Shown here piece after piece: positions 1 to 7,183 of a DNA stretch of 8,531 nt. A program made the translations under genes and the position numbers. Under the pieces are notes generated by a model. It saw nothing but the letters and a program-made list of their open reading frames with translations. It was not told the DNA's origin and made no database searches. Source of the stretch: CAYVQU01 sp964453155 (GTDB lineage: Bacteria > Chloroflexota > Anaerolineae > Anaerolineales > UBA11858); contig CAYVQU010000209.1 of the NCBI GenBank assembly GCA_964453155.1, forward strand, positions 1 through 8,531, read 5' to 3'. Positions within the stretch are counted from its first letter, which is position 1. Each line of letters starts with the position of its first letter.

Positions 1-1
1 C

Positions 2-1438
2 TGGGATGTAGCAACCGGCGAAGTCGAATGGTCAGATGAAGTATATCGAATTTTCCATTTGGACCCGGATAATTTTACGCCCCAAATTGACTCAATCCTG
101 GCCTTATCACCCTGGCCCGAAGAAAACCAACGCGATCAGGAATTAATTCAACGCGCAATTGACAGCAAAGAAGCTGGTAGCTACGAGCAACGATTCTTGC
201 GCCCGGATGGCAGCATCGGCCATTATGCCTCAACATTTCAGGGTATTTATGATGAAGCTGGCGAATTGATCGATATGAAGGGAACGGTCCAGGATATCAC
301 CGAGCGAAAAGAGCAACAGCAGCAGGTTGAAACCCTCACCGAACGTTTGGCCCTGGCAACCAGTGCCGCGAAGGTTGGTATCTGGGATTGGGAGGTTAAG
401 GAAAATATCTTGATTTGGGATGATGCCATGTATCGCTTATATGGCCTGAGGCCCGAAGAGTTTGGCGGGGCATATGAAGCTTGGTCAGCCGGGGTCCACC
501 CTGACGATGTGGACCGCTCCAATGCAGATGTTCAAGCTGCTTTGAATGGGGAAAAAGACTTTGACTCAGAATTCCGGGTGTGTTGGCCCGATGGGAGTGT
601 TCACTATATTCGCGGCATCGCCGCTGTCCATCGCAATGAGGCGGGTGAAGCCGTTCGGATGATTGGTGTCAACTGGGATATCACCAAACAAAAGGAAACC
701 GAACAGGGTTTACGGCAGTACGCCGAGCGCCTGGAAACATTGCGAGCTGCTAACCTGGCCCTCTCTGAAACCCTGGATTTTGAAGCAATTCTTAAACGCC
801 TTTTAATCCATCTGGCAGAGGTAGTTTCCTACGATAGTGCCAATGTAATGCTGGTAGAAGGGGATCGGGTAATTGTCCGCGCTGTCCATGGGTATGAAAA
901 TTTTACGGATGTATACAAAATATTGGGACAATCACTGGAAATACAGACGACCTCTACTATCGCGCCCATCGTGCTGGATGGACAAAGCAATCTAATTTCG
1001 GATACCCAAGCTGATCCGGGTTGGGAGCAGGTGCCTGGCGCTGAATATGTGCGCAATTGGTTTGGAGTCCCGCTAATGGCTAGCGGGGAGGTGATTGGGT
1101 TGTACTCTGTCGATAGCAGCCAGCCGGGCTATTTCACCCCGGAGCATGTTGAGTTAGCTGAAGCCCTAGCCAGTCAGGCGGCGGTAGCCATCCAAAATGC
1201 GCGTTTGCACGATCAGGTTCAACGCCATGTTGAAAATTTGGAAGAACGGGTCCAACAGCGAACGAGTGAGTTGGAAACTGCCAACGAGACTTTGCGTCAG
1301 CGATCTGCCGAACTCGAAATGTTCAATAAAGCCATGGTCGATCGCGAACTACGCATCATCGAAATGAAAGAAAAAGTCAACCAATTGTGTCAGGAATTAG
1401 GTCGAGAAATCGCTTATCCACCCGTATGGAAAGAATGA
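2..1438 (+). CDS. PAS-PAS-GAF sensor protein without kinase domain (5' end outside window)
   Basis: The frame is open from base 2, so the gene begins upstream; the TTG at 59 lies inside a PAS domain and is not a credible start. 478 residues are visible. Residues 1 to about 103 are most of a PAS domain of the PAS_3 type, ending in the usual D-I-T-E-R-K. A second PAS_3-like domain runs from about 116 to 229, with WDWE at its start, the HPDD motif near 166-169, and D-I-T-K at its end. A GAF domain follows at about 245-402, then a charged coiled coil (about 404-470) starting with LEERVQQRTSELE. The last 40 residues (FNKAMVDRELRIIEMKEKV) match a terminal helix I recall from many PAS sensors. No HisKA, HATPase, GGDEF or HD domain is present before the TGA at 1436-1438, so the visible part can only sense and relay. 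An upstream catalytic domain cannot be excluded. The ligand is unknown. The stop overlaps the start of the next kinase gene, which suggests the two proteins work together. Confidence 0.9.
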   Translation, partial: WDVATGEVEWSDEVYRIFHLDPDNFTPQIDSILALSPWPEENQRDQELIQRAIDSKEAGSYEQRFLRPDGSIGHYASTFQGIYDEAGELIDMKGTVQDITERKEQQQQVETLTERLALATSAAKVGIWDWEVKENILIWDDAMYRLYGLRPEEFGGAYEAWSAGVHPDDVDRSNADVQAALNGEKDFDSEFRVCWPDGSVHYIRGIAAVHRNEAGEAVRMIGVNWDITKQKETEQGLRQYAERLETLRAANLALSETLDFEAILKRLLIHLAEVVSYDSANVMLVEGDRVIVRAVHGYENFTDVYKILGQSLEIQTTSTIAPIVLDGQSNLISDTQADPGWEQVPGAEYVRNWFGVPLMASGEVIGLYSVDSSQPGYFTPEHVELAEALASQAAVAIQNARLHDQVQRHVENLEERVQQRTSELETANETLRQRSAELEMFNKAMVDRELRIIEMKEKVNQLCQELGREIAYPPVWKE

Positions 1439-3327
1439 ATTCTACTTCGTATTCAGTGAAAGACCAACTGTTGGAAATTCAATTTCGCCGTCAGGCTGCT
1501 CTGGCTGAGATTGAATTGGCCATCAACCAGCCCCACGAATTACAGGCGGTACTCCAACAAATTGTGATCGCAGTCACAGATTTGTTGCCTGCCAGCGGCG
1601 GTGGCAGTGTTGTATTGTGGGATGCTGAACAGGAAACTTTCTTTACCAGCGCCTCCACTGTACCGGATCAAGATTCACAAACCGCCCGGCGTCGAGTACG
1701 GCGTTCCAAAGGAGCCACTCGTTGGATAGTCGATCAGGGTGAACCGATGATTGTGGCCAATATTAAAGATGATCCCTTTGGCGCCAATCGGATGCTGCAC
1801 GACTACCATCTGGGAGCGTATGCCGGGCTGCCGCTTTTGAATGAGGGTGAAGTTTTAGGGGTTTTATATGCCTTGGACACCAAGCCAAGAGCTTACACTC
1901 GGGATGATATTGATTTTCTAAAAGCTTTAGCCCGCCGGGCGGCAGTGGCGATCATCAAAGTACGGTTATATGAACAACTCCAGGTGGCGCGGGATGAGGC
2001 TGAAATTGCCCGCAAGGAAGCCGAGACTGCGAATGAAGCTAAAAGTCGATTTTTGGCGAATATGTCGCATGAGTTACGTTCGCCGCTAACCGCCATTATG
2101 GGATTTTCGGATTTGATGCAGCGTGATCCTGAGTCTTCTCCAGGCATTCAAGATTATGCTGCAATTGTCCATCGCAGCGGGCACCATCTCTTGACTCTGA
2201 TCAACGATATTCTTGACCTGGCCAAAATCGAAGCCGGGCGCGAAACGATTTCGAAAGAACCCTTCGATCTTTATGCAGTGGTGAACTCGCTTACAGATTT
2301 TCTGGGGAAAAAAGCTGAGCAAAAAAACTTGCTCCTAACTTGTGAGATCCATCCGGATGTGCCGCGCTATCTGAATAACGATGTCCGTCGCGTCCGACAG
2401 GTTTTGTTAAATTTAGTCGGTAATGCAATCAAATTTACAGACCAGGGCAGCATCACCTGCCAGGTTACACTCTCTCCACAAACAACTTCTGCTGAAACGC
2501 CCAGCGTTCTGTTTGCAATCGCCGATACCGGCGCCGGGATCGCGGCGGATGATCTTGATCAATTGTTTGAGCCATTTGTGCAAACCGAAACCGGAATCAA
2601 AGCCCAAATGGGGACCGGCTTAGGGTTAGCCGTCAGTCGGCAGTATGTCCGTCTGATGGGCGGCGAGCTACACGTTGTCAGTAAAGTTGGGGAGGGATCG
2701 GTATTTTCGTTCGATTTACCCTATAATGAGGTAGTGCCAGATCTAATCACCGCGGCAGTGACCCAGGGACAGGTGCTTGGTTTGGTTCCCGGCCAGCCCG
2801 ACTACCGCCTCCTGATTGTAGATGATCGGGCCGAATCTCGAACTTTATTGGAGCATTTACTCCAAAGGGTTGGTTTTAAGACCCGATCAGCAGCCAATGG
2901 CCGGGAAGCGGTGGCCGAATTTGAGAACTGGCACCCGCACCTCATCTTTATGGATATGCGGATGCCGGTCATGGATGGTTTTGAGGCCGCAAAGATCATA
3001 AAGATGCAGGAGCGTGGACGGGAGACGGCCATCGTTGCGGTCACTGCCAGTGTGTTTGAGGAAGATCGCGACCTGGTTTATGATGTCGGGTGTGACGGAT
3101 TTATTCGCAAACCCTACAATGAACAGGAGATTATTCGGGCATTAGAAGAGCAGTTGGGGTTGCATTCGTTTATGAAGATTCACTCGACACCGAGGCCGAT
3201 TATCCTAAACCGCAGTCCCCCTCAAAACCGATCAATTTATTATCATTATCACCGGATTGGGATGATTGGCTCCAAAAGATGCACCAGGCTGCCAGCGAAG
3301 GGCGGATCCAAGTCGTTCAGAAACTAA
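1435..3327 (+). CDS. GAF hybrid histidine kinase with receiver domain, C-terminus altered by frameshift
   Basis: Soluble hybrid sensor kinase, expected to autophosphorylate on histidine and pass phosphate to its own receiver. Numbered from the ATG at 1435: a GAF domain (about 19-178), a short coil (178-205), HisKA with phospho-acceptor H212 in MSHELRSP, and HATPase_c with N-box N330 (LVGNAIKF), D364 in DTGAGI and the glycine-rich loop GTGLGL at 393-398. A REC domain at about 457-575 has acidic pair D463/D464, phospho-acceptor D507 (MDMRMP) and K559. All catalytic residues are present. There is no signal peptide or membrane segment. From residue 580 the read frame turns into basic, low-complexity sequence ending at a TAA at 3327; this is a frameshift artefact or mutation. 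The homologous tail continues in another frame to 3446, giving about 670 residues if repaired. I chose the 1435 start because it makes an ATGA overlap with the upstream stop. ATG 1426 and GTG 1387 are in frame alternatives, and none has a well-spaced Shine-Dalgarno site. Confidence 0.92.
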   Translation: MNSTSYSVKDQLLEIQFRRQAALAEIELAINQPHELQAVLQQIVIAVTDLLPASGGGSVVLWDAEQETFFTSASTVPDQDSQTARRRVRRSKGATRWIVDQGEPMIVANIKDDPFGANRMLHDYHLGAYAGLPLLNEGEVLGVLYALDTKPRAYTRDDIDFLKALARRAAVAIIKVRLYEQLQVARDEAEIARKEAETANEAKSRFLANMSHELRSPLTAIMGFSDLMQRDPESSPGIQDYAAIVHRSGHHLLTLINDILDLAKIEAGRETISKEPFDLYAVVNSLTDFLGKKAEQKNLLLTCEIHPDVPRYLNNDVRRVRQVLLNLVGNAIKFTDQGSITCQVTLSPQTTSAETPSVLFAIADTGAGIAADDLDQLFEPFVQTETGIKAQMGTGLGLAVSRQYVRLMGGELHVVSKVGEGSVFSFDLPYNEVVPDLITAAVTQGQVLGLVPGQPDYRLLIVDDRAESRTLLEHLLQRVGFKTRSAANGREAVAEFENWHPHLIFMDMRMPVMDGFEAAKIIKMQERGRETAIVAVTASVFEEDRDLVYDVGCDGFIRKPYNEQEIIRALEEQLGLHSFMKIHSTPRPIILNRSPPQNRSIYYHYHRIGMIGSKRCTRLPAKGGSKSFRN

Positions 3328-3446
3328 TCTGCGAAATTACCTCCCAATACCCTGAAATTGGCAGCCACTTATCTCACCTGGCCGCCCAGTTTCAACTCAA
3401 AAGTATCGTAACCCTGACTGAAGCAAGGATGAATGAATCGAGATGA
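3171..3446 (+). pseudogene. Detached C-terminal tail of the preceding hybrid kinase
   Basis: Reading the -1 frame from 3171 gives 91 residues (YEDSLDTEADYPKPQ...) ending at the TGA 3444-3446. It follows directly from LGLHSF of the kinase, matching the REC-to-tail transition LGIEYLYLED in the next kinase. After a proline-rich linker it forms a helical segment beginning LSPDWDDWLQKM and containing PEIGSHLSHLAAQF. This aligns with LPPKLVAELRN and PLLATHLETLATHF in the C-terminus of the next kinase. One extra T in the TTT at 3169-3171 would rejoin the frames. It is not an independent gene: it has no start codon or ribosome binding site of its own and it ends exactly at the ATGA junction with the next gene. 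The tail is a short alpha-helical region of unknown function that I recall as common behind REC domains in such kinases. Confidence 0.85.
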
Positions 3447-5989
3447 GTATGTCTAAACCTGAGCCAATGATTGTCGGCAGTGAAATACTAATTGTCGATG
3501 ATGAACCGGCAAATTTACAACTGCTCTTAGAAATCCTTGAAGCCGAATCTTACGAGATTCGGGTAGCATTGAACGGCCATACCGCCCTGGAGCAGGTGGC
3601 CACCCGGTTACCGGACCTGATTTTATTGGATATTTTAATGCCAGATATGGATGGGTATGCGGTTTGTCGTCAAATCAAATCTAATCCCCAATCACAAGAT
3701 ATCCCCGTCGTATTTCTCAGCGCGCTCCAAGATTTGGATGCCAAAATGAAAGGATTTGAGGCCGGTGGTCAAGATTTTGTTGCTAAACCCTTTCAAGAAA
3801 CTGAGGTGTTGGCCCGAATAAAAAACCATTTGACCTTACGGGCCTTCCAAACCAATCTTGAAGAGCAAATCGAGGCCGAAATTCTGACCAGCCGGGAAAG
3901 TGAACGCAGCTTTCAGGAGCGGTTGCGGCAATTGATTTCCATCAGCGATACGCTCTCCAAAGCTATCTCTATCGATACACTCTTACATCAAGCGGTCTCT
4001 TTAGGGCGGTCTGAGTTGGGTTTTGATCGCATTGGAATTTGGTTTCGGAGTGATGATCCTGAAATTGCTGCCGGAACTTTCGGCACTAGTGAAAATGGAC
4101 ACATCCGAGATGAGCGGGAAATTCGGCAGCCTTTGAATGAGAAAACCCGTCAAGTCTTATCCCAGCAGCAGCCGACCACCCTGGTGTGGTCCGGGCAGGA
4201 ATTATTAGACGAATCGGGGCATATTGTTGGCCGCGGTACCCAGGCGGCGGCCACCATTTGGGATGGAGAGAAAACCATTGGTTTCATCAGTATCGACAAT
4301 TTTTTGAGCGGAAGTCCTATCACAGATCAGGATCGAGAATTATTAGGTCTTTTTGCCACTACTTTGGGGCATCACTATTCGATCAAACAAGTGGAAGACC
4401 AACTGCGCCAGCATTATGATCAACTCGAAGATCAGGTCAATGCCCGGACCCGAGACCTGGAGAGCTCACGTCAGGCTGCCTTGAGTTTGATGCAGGATGC
4501 TACCGCGCAGCGGCTTCGAGCTGAGGAAGCTTTGGCAGATCTCGAGGTCTCGCAGCAGGCCTTGGAAAATGCTAAGGAAGAAGCAGAGCAGGCCAACCGG
4601 GCAAAAAGCATTTTCCTGGCCAATATGTCGCACGAAATCCGCACGCCGATGAATGCCATCCTGGGTTTTTCTCAGTTGCTCAAGAATGATCCTCATCTGA
4701 ATCCCGAACAACAAACCAAAATCGAGACGATTGTCCGCAGCGGTGAACACCTGCTGGATCTAATCAACGACGTCTTGGAGATGTCTAAGATCGAGGCCGG
4801 TCGCATCACCCTCACTCCCAACACTTTCAGCCTTTCAAATCTGTTGTTCGATCTGGAAACCACTTTCAGTTATCGCGCCAGCACCAAGGGATTGGATTTT
4901 GTGGTAGAGACGGCGGGCGAATATCTCGAAGATCCATTATTTGGGGATGAAAGCAAAATCCGCCAGATTTTTATCAATCTGTTGGGGAACGCGGTCAAAT
5001 TTACTGTTGAAGGAAGTGTTGCTCTGCGGGTGAGTGTCAACCAAACCAACGGACAGGCGTACCAATTATGCGCCGAAGTCCAGGACACCGGGGTTGGGAT
5101 CGCGTCGGAAGATCTGGAAAAATTATACGCACCCTTTGAGCAGACCGCCAGCGGTGTTCGCTTGCAGGAAGGAACCGGATTGGGGCTGGCGATCTGCAAG
5201 CAATATGCTGATTTGATGGACGGCAGCCTGACTGTGGTAAGCCAGGAAGGTGAGGGGAGTACATTTACGGTGGTAATCCCGCTACGCTTGGGTGCGGAAG
5301 AAGATATTCAGGAAGCGGCTCAGGCTGCACAGGTGATTGGTTTTGCTCCTGGTCAAACTGAGGTTAAGGTTCTGGTTGTAGATGATATGCCGGCAGATCG
5401 TCAATTATTATCTGAAATTCTGGCCAATGTCGGGTTTGAGGTCGATACTGCCGTCAATGGACTGGAAGCGCTGGAATCATTTGAGTCTTGCCAGCCCGAT
5501 ATCATTTTGATGGATATGAACATGCCGGTGATGGACGGACGCACGGCGATTCAACAGATCAAGGCGATTCCTCAGGGTAAAAAGATTCCCATCGTCGCGG
5601 TAACCGCCAGCGCGTTCGAAGAAAATCGCCGCGAAATACTGCGAATTGGGGCCGATGGTTTTGTTCGCAAGCCTTATCAGGCTAATTTCCTGTTCGAGAC
5701 AATTCGCGCTCATCTGGGGATTGAATACCTTTATTTGGAAGATGAGCCAGTTCCAGAAACCAAAACTTCTTTGCCCGAAGATGATATTCAGGTGAAAATG
5801 GCTGCTTTACCTCCAAAACTGGTCGCTGAATTGCGTAACGCAACCCTGGGTGGCCATATGACCCGTCTCAATGAATTGGTCCAACAAGTACACGAATTTG
5901 ATCCCCTCTTAGCCACCCATTTAGAGACTTTAGCCACCCATTTTGAATATGATCAGCTATTAACCTGTTTCCAGGTTGGAGATTCATGA
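3443..5989 (+). CDS. REC-GAF-HisKA-HATPase-REC hybrid histidine kinase
   Basis: 848-residue soluble hybrid kinase with receivers at both ends. The N-terminal REC (about 14-130) has D19/D20, phospho-acceptor D63 (LLDILMP) and K115. A GAF domain (about 160-315) follows, then a long coiled coil (about 316-388) including LEDQVNARTRDLE. HisKA carries phospho-acceptor H397 in MSHEIRTP. HATPase_c has N516 (LLGNAVKF), D548 in DTGVGI and the loop GTGLGL at 577-582. The second REC (about 640-757) has D647/D648, D691 (MDMNMP) and K743. A helical tail at 780-848 resembles the detached tail of the preceding kinase. The kinase core, the linker before REC (VIGFAPGQ against VLGLVPGQ) and the tail make it a paralogue of its neighbour, so the pair probably arose by tandem duplication or fusion. 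Its N-terminal REC is closer to the REC of the next gene (VDYITKPFQ against QDFVAKPFQ) than to its own C-terminal REC. The ATG at 3443 overlaps the repaired upstream stop; ATG 3449 is an alternative. AAGGA at 3425-3429 is a distant ribosome site. Confidence 0.95.
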   Translation: MSMSKPEPMIVGSEILIVDDEPANLQLLLEILEAESYEIRVALNGHTALEQVATRLPDLILLDILMPDMDGYAVCRQIKSNPQSQDIPVVFLSALQDLDAKMKGFEAGGQDFVAKPFQETEVLARIKNHLTLRAFQTNLEEQIEAEILTSRESERSFQERLRQLISISDTLSKAISIDTLLHQAVSLGRSELGFDRIGIWFRSDDPEIAAGTFGTSENGHIRDEREIRQPLNEKTRQVLSQQQPTTLVWSGQELLDESGHIVGRGTQAAATIWDGEKTIGFISIDNFLSGSPITDQDRELLGLFATTLGHHYSIKQVEDQLRQHYDQLEDQVNARTRDLESSRQAALSLMQDATAQRLRAEEALADLEVSQQALENAKEEAEQANRAKSIFLANMSHEIRTPMNAILGFSQLLKNDPHLNPEQQTKIETIVRSGEHLLDLINDVLEMSKIEAGRITLTPNTFSLSNLLFDLETTFSYRASTKGLDFVVETAGEYLEDPLFGDESKIRQIFINLLGNAVKFTVEGSVALRVSVNQTNGQAYQLCAEVQDTGVGIASEDLEKLYAPFEQTASGVRLQEGTGLGLAICKQYADLMDGSLTVVSQEGEGSTFTVVIPLRLGAEEDIQEAAQAAQVIGFAPGQTEVKVLVVDDMPADRQLLSEILANVGFEVDTAVNGLEALESFESCQPDIILMDMNMPVMDGRTAIQQIKAIPQGKKIPIVAVTASAFEENRREILRIGADGFVRKPYQANFLFETIRAHLGIEYLYLEDEPVPETKTSLPEDDIQVKMAALPPKLVAELRNATLGGHMTRLNELVQQVHEFDPLLATHLETLATHFEYDQLLTCFQVGDS
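5978..5981 (+). promoter_or_regulatory. Ribosome binding site for the REC-HD-GYP gene
   Basis: GGAG lies inside the last codons of the upstream kinase gene, 4 bases before ATG 5986 and 7 bases before ATG 5989. The better spacing favours initiation at 5989, while the ATGA overlap favours 5986. The protein differs by one methionine only. Confidence 0.6.
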
Positions 5990-7068
5990 TGAATACATTC
6001 CATACCGATACCCCAGTTCCCAGCATTTTGGTCGTTGATGATACCACTGCTAATCTCAGGTTGCTCTCTGAATTGCTCCAAAAACAAGGCTATAACGCCC
6101 GACCAGTGCCCAATGGCGCTTTGGCGCTTAAAGCCGCCCAACACGATCCTCCCGATTTGGTGCTCCTCGACATCAACATGCCTGGGATTAACGGGTACGA
6201 GGTTTGCCAACAACTCAAAGCTGATGAGAAGCTGAAAGGAATTCCGGTTTTGTTCATCAGTGCCCTCGAAGATACAATGGACAAAGTGAGAGCATTTGAA
6301 GTTGGTGGAGTAGATTACATCACTAAGCCTTTCCAATTTGAGGAAGTGCGAGCCCGGGTCGAAACACATCTGCATCTACGACAATTACAGGTGCATTTAG
6401 AGCATTTGGTGGCGGAGAAAGTCGAAGAGATTTATGCGTCACAGATGTCCACAATATTTGCATTGGCGAAATTAGCTGAATCGCGAGATGATGATACCGG
6501 CAAACATACTGAGCGGGTTCAAGTTTATTGTAAAACCCTGGCAGCTCAATTGCAGAACAACGGATTGTATTTTAATGACATTACGGATCAATTTATTGAT
6601 AATCTCTACCATGCTACGCCATTACACGATATTGGTAAGGTTGGCATCCCAGACCGTATTTTGCTCAAACCTGATAAGCTGACCACTGAAGAGTTTGAGG
6701 TCATCAAGACCCATCCGGTCATTGGTTCGGAAACTTTGAAACAAGCCCATGAGCAGTATCCAAATAATAATTTTATTAAGATGGGTGTTGATATCGCCCG
6801 TTCTCATCATGAACGTTGGGATGGAACCGGCTACCCGGACGGGTTAGCTGGGGAGGCCATCCCCCTGGCAGCCCGGATTATGTCGATCGCAGATGTTTAT
6901 GATGCCTGTCGGACGGAACGGCCTTATAAAACTGGATTTTCGCATGAAAAATGTGTCGAGATCATCAGATCGGGCAGCGGAACCCAATTTGATCCCGAAG
7001 TTGTCACGGGGTTTCAAAAAATTGAAGATGAATTCGACCGAATTGCGCAATCAATTAGTGATGAATAG
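5986..7068 (+). CDS. Response regulator with HD-GYP domain, probable cyclic-di-GMP phosphodiesterase
   Basis: 360 residues, RpfG-like layout. REC at about 12-130 has D18/D19, phospho-acceptor D62 (LLDINMP), S92 and K114. A helical linker (130-150) leads to the HD-GYP domain (about 150-345). The metal-binding and signature residues are all present: the D-T-G-x-H motif at 170-174, H214/D215 with K218 in LHDIGK, H243 in KTHPVIG, the HHERWDGTGYP signature at 274-284, and D303 in IADVYDA. By family knowledge such proteins hydrolyse cyclic-di-GMP to pGpG or GMP, with activity set by receiver phosphorylation. The complete motifs support real catalysis, though a few HD-GYP proteins act on other cyclic dinucleotides. 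It is the only output protein in the coupled operon, so the two upstream kinases are its likely partners. The ATG at 5986 overlaps the upstream stop; the adjacent in-frame ATG at 5989 has slightly better spacing from GGAG at 5978-5981. Confidence 0.95.
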   Translation: MMNTFHTDTPVPSILVVDDTTANLRLLSELLQKQGYNARPVPNGALALKAAQHDPPDLVLLDINMPGINGYEVCQQLKADEKLKGIPVLFISALEDTMDKVRAFEVGGVDYITKPFQFEEVRARVETHLHLRQLQVHLEHLVAEKVEEIYASQMSTIFALAKLAESRDDDTGKHTERVQVYCKTLAAQLQNNGLYFNDITDQFIDNLYHATPLHDIGKVGIPDRILLKPDKLTTEEFEVIKTHPVIGSETLKQAHEQYPNNNFIKMGVDIARSHHERWDGTGYPDGLAGEAIPLAARIMSIADVYDACRTERPYKTGFSHEKCVEIIRSGSGTQFDPEVVTGFQKIEDEFDRIAQSISDE

Positions 7069-7086
7069 ATTGGACTTTGGTCTAAT
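7069..7086 (+). other. Small hairpin directly after the HD-GYP stop codon
   Basis: ATTGGAC (7069-7075) pairs with GTCTAAT (7080-7086) around a TTTG loop, giving 7 pairs including one G-U. It begins at the base after the TAG stop. No T-tract follows, so it is at best a weak terminator or an mRNA 3' processing barrier. A short stem like this can arise by chance in AT-rich DNA. Confidence 0.35.
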
Positions 7087-7133
7087 AGACAAGAATCATG
7101 ATTTGCTGTACATTTAATGGGATAAAAATCACC

Positions 7134-7162
7134 ATAATTGGGAAATAAGATTTCCTAATTAT
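7134..7162. promoter_or_regulatory. 29-base near-perfect palindrome in the intergenic spacer (operator or hairpin)
   Basis: The arm ATAATTGGGAAAT (7134-7146) is the reverse complement of ATTTCCTAATTAT (7150-7162) except for one G-T position (7140 against 7156), with a 3-base centre AAG. As RNA this is a 13-pair stem containing one G-U pair. It sits 21 bases upstream of the start of the next gene and 65 bases after the previous stop. It lacks a following T-tract (ATCTTCGG comes next) and the stem is AT-rich, so a classical intrinsic terminator is doubtful. A binding site for a dimeric regulator, or a structured leader of the downstream gene, are alternatives. Confidence 0.6.
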
Positions 7163-7172
7163 CTTCGGACGT

Positions 7173-7178
7173 GAGGTG
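7173..7178 (+). promoter_or_regulatory. Ribosome binding site for the membrane PAS sensor gene
   Basis: GAGGTG lies 5 bases before ATG 7184 and 8 bases before ATG 7187, both in the same frame. A TGA at 7172-7174 closes the frame just upstream, so the start must be one of these two codons. It is the clearest Shine-Dalgarno site in the window, as expected for a gene that does not depend on translational coupling. Confidence 0.75.
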
Positions 7179-7183
7179 CAAAG

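Noticed and set aside
1381..1440. Possibility that the PAS-PAS-GAF gene and the first kinase are one gene broken by a frameshift
   Set aside because: The junction is an ordinary ATGA stop/start overlap identical to the other two junctions, and the upstream protein ends in a helix typical of a natural sensor C-terminus. Kept only as a weak alternative.
3165..3180. Programmed -1 ribosomal frameshift joining the kinase to its tail
   Set aside because: The site reads TCG TTT ATG, which is not a classical X-XXY-YYZ slippery heptamer, and I see no clear downstream pseudoknot. A single-base deletion is simpler.
5953..6375. 140-residue minus-strand open frame across the kinase/HD-GYP junction
   Set aside because: It lies antisense to well-supported receiver-domain coding sequence and has no recognisable domain; it is a shadow frame, as are the other minus-strand frames in the window.
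7103..7129. Possible promoter with TTGCTG and an AT-rich -10
   Set aside because: The spacing to the best -10-like hexamer is only 14-15 bases and the hexamer match is poor, so it is not supported.
7134..7162. Intrinsic terminator for the four-gene operon
   Set aside because: The stem is long, but it is AT-rich and no T-tract follows. It is listed as a palindrome of undecided role instead.
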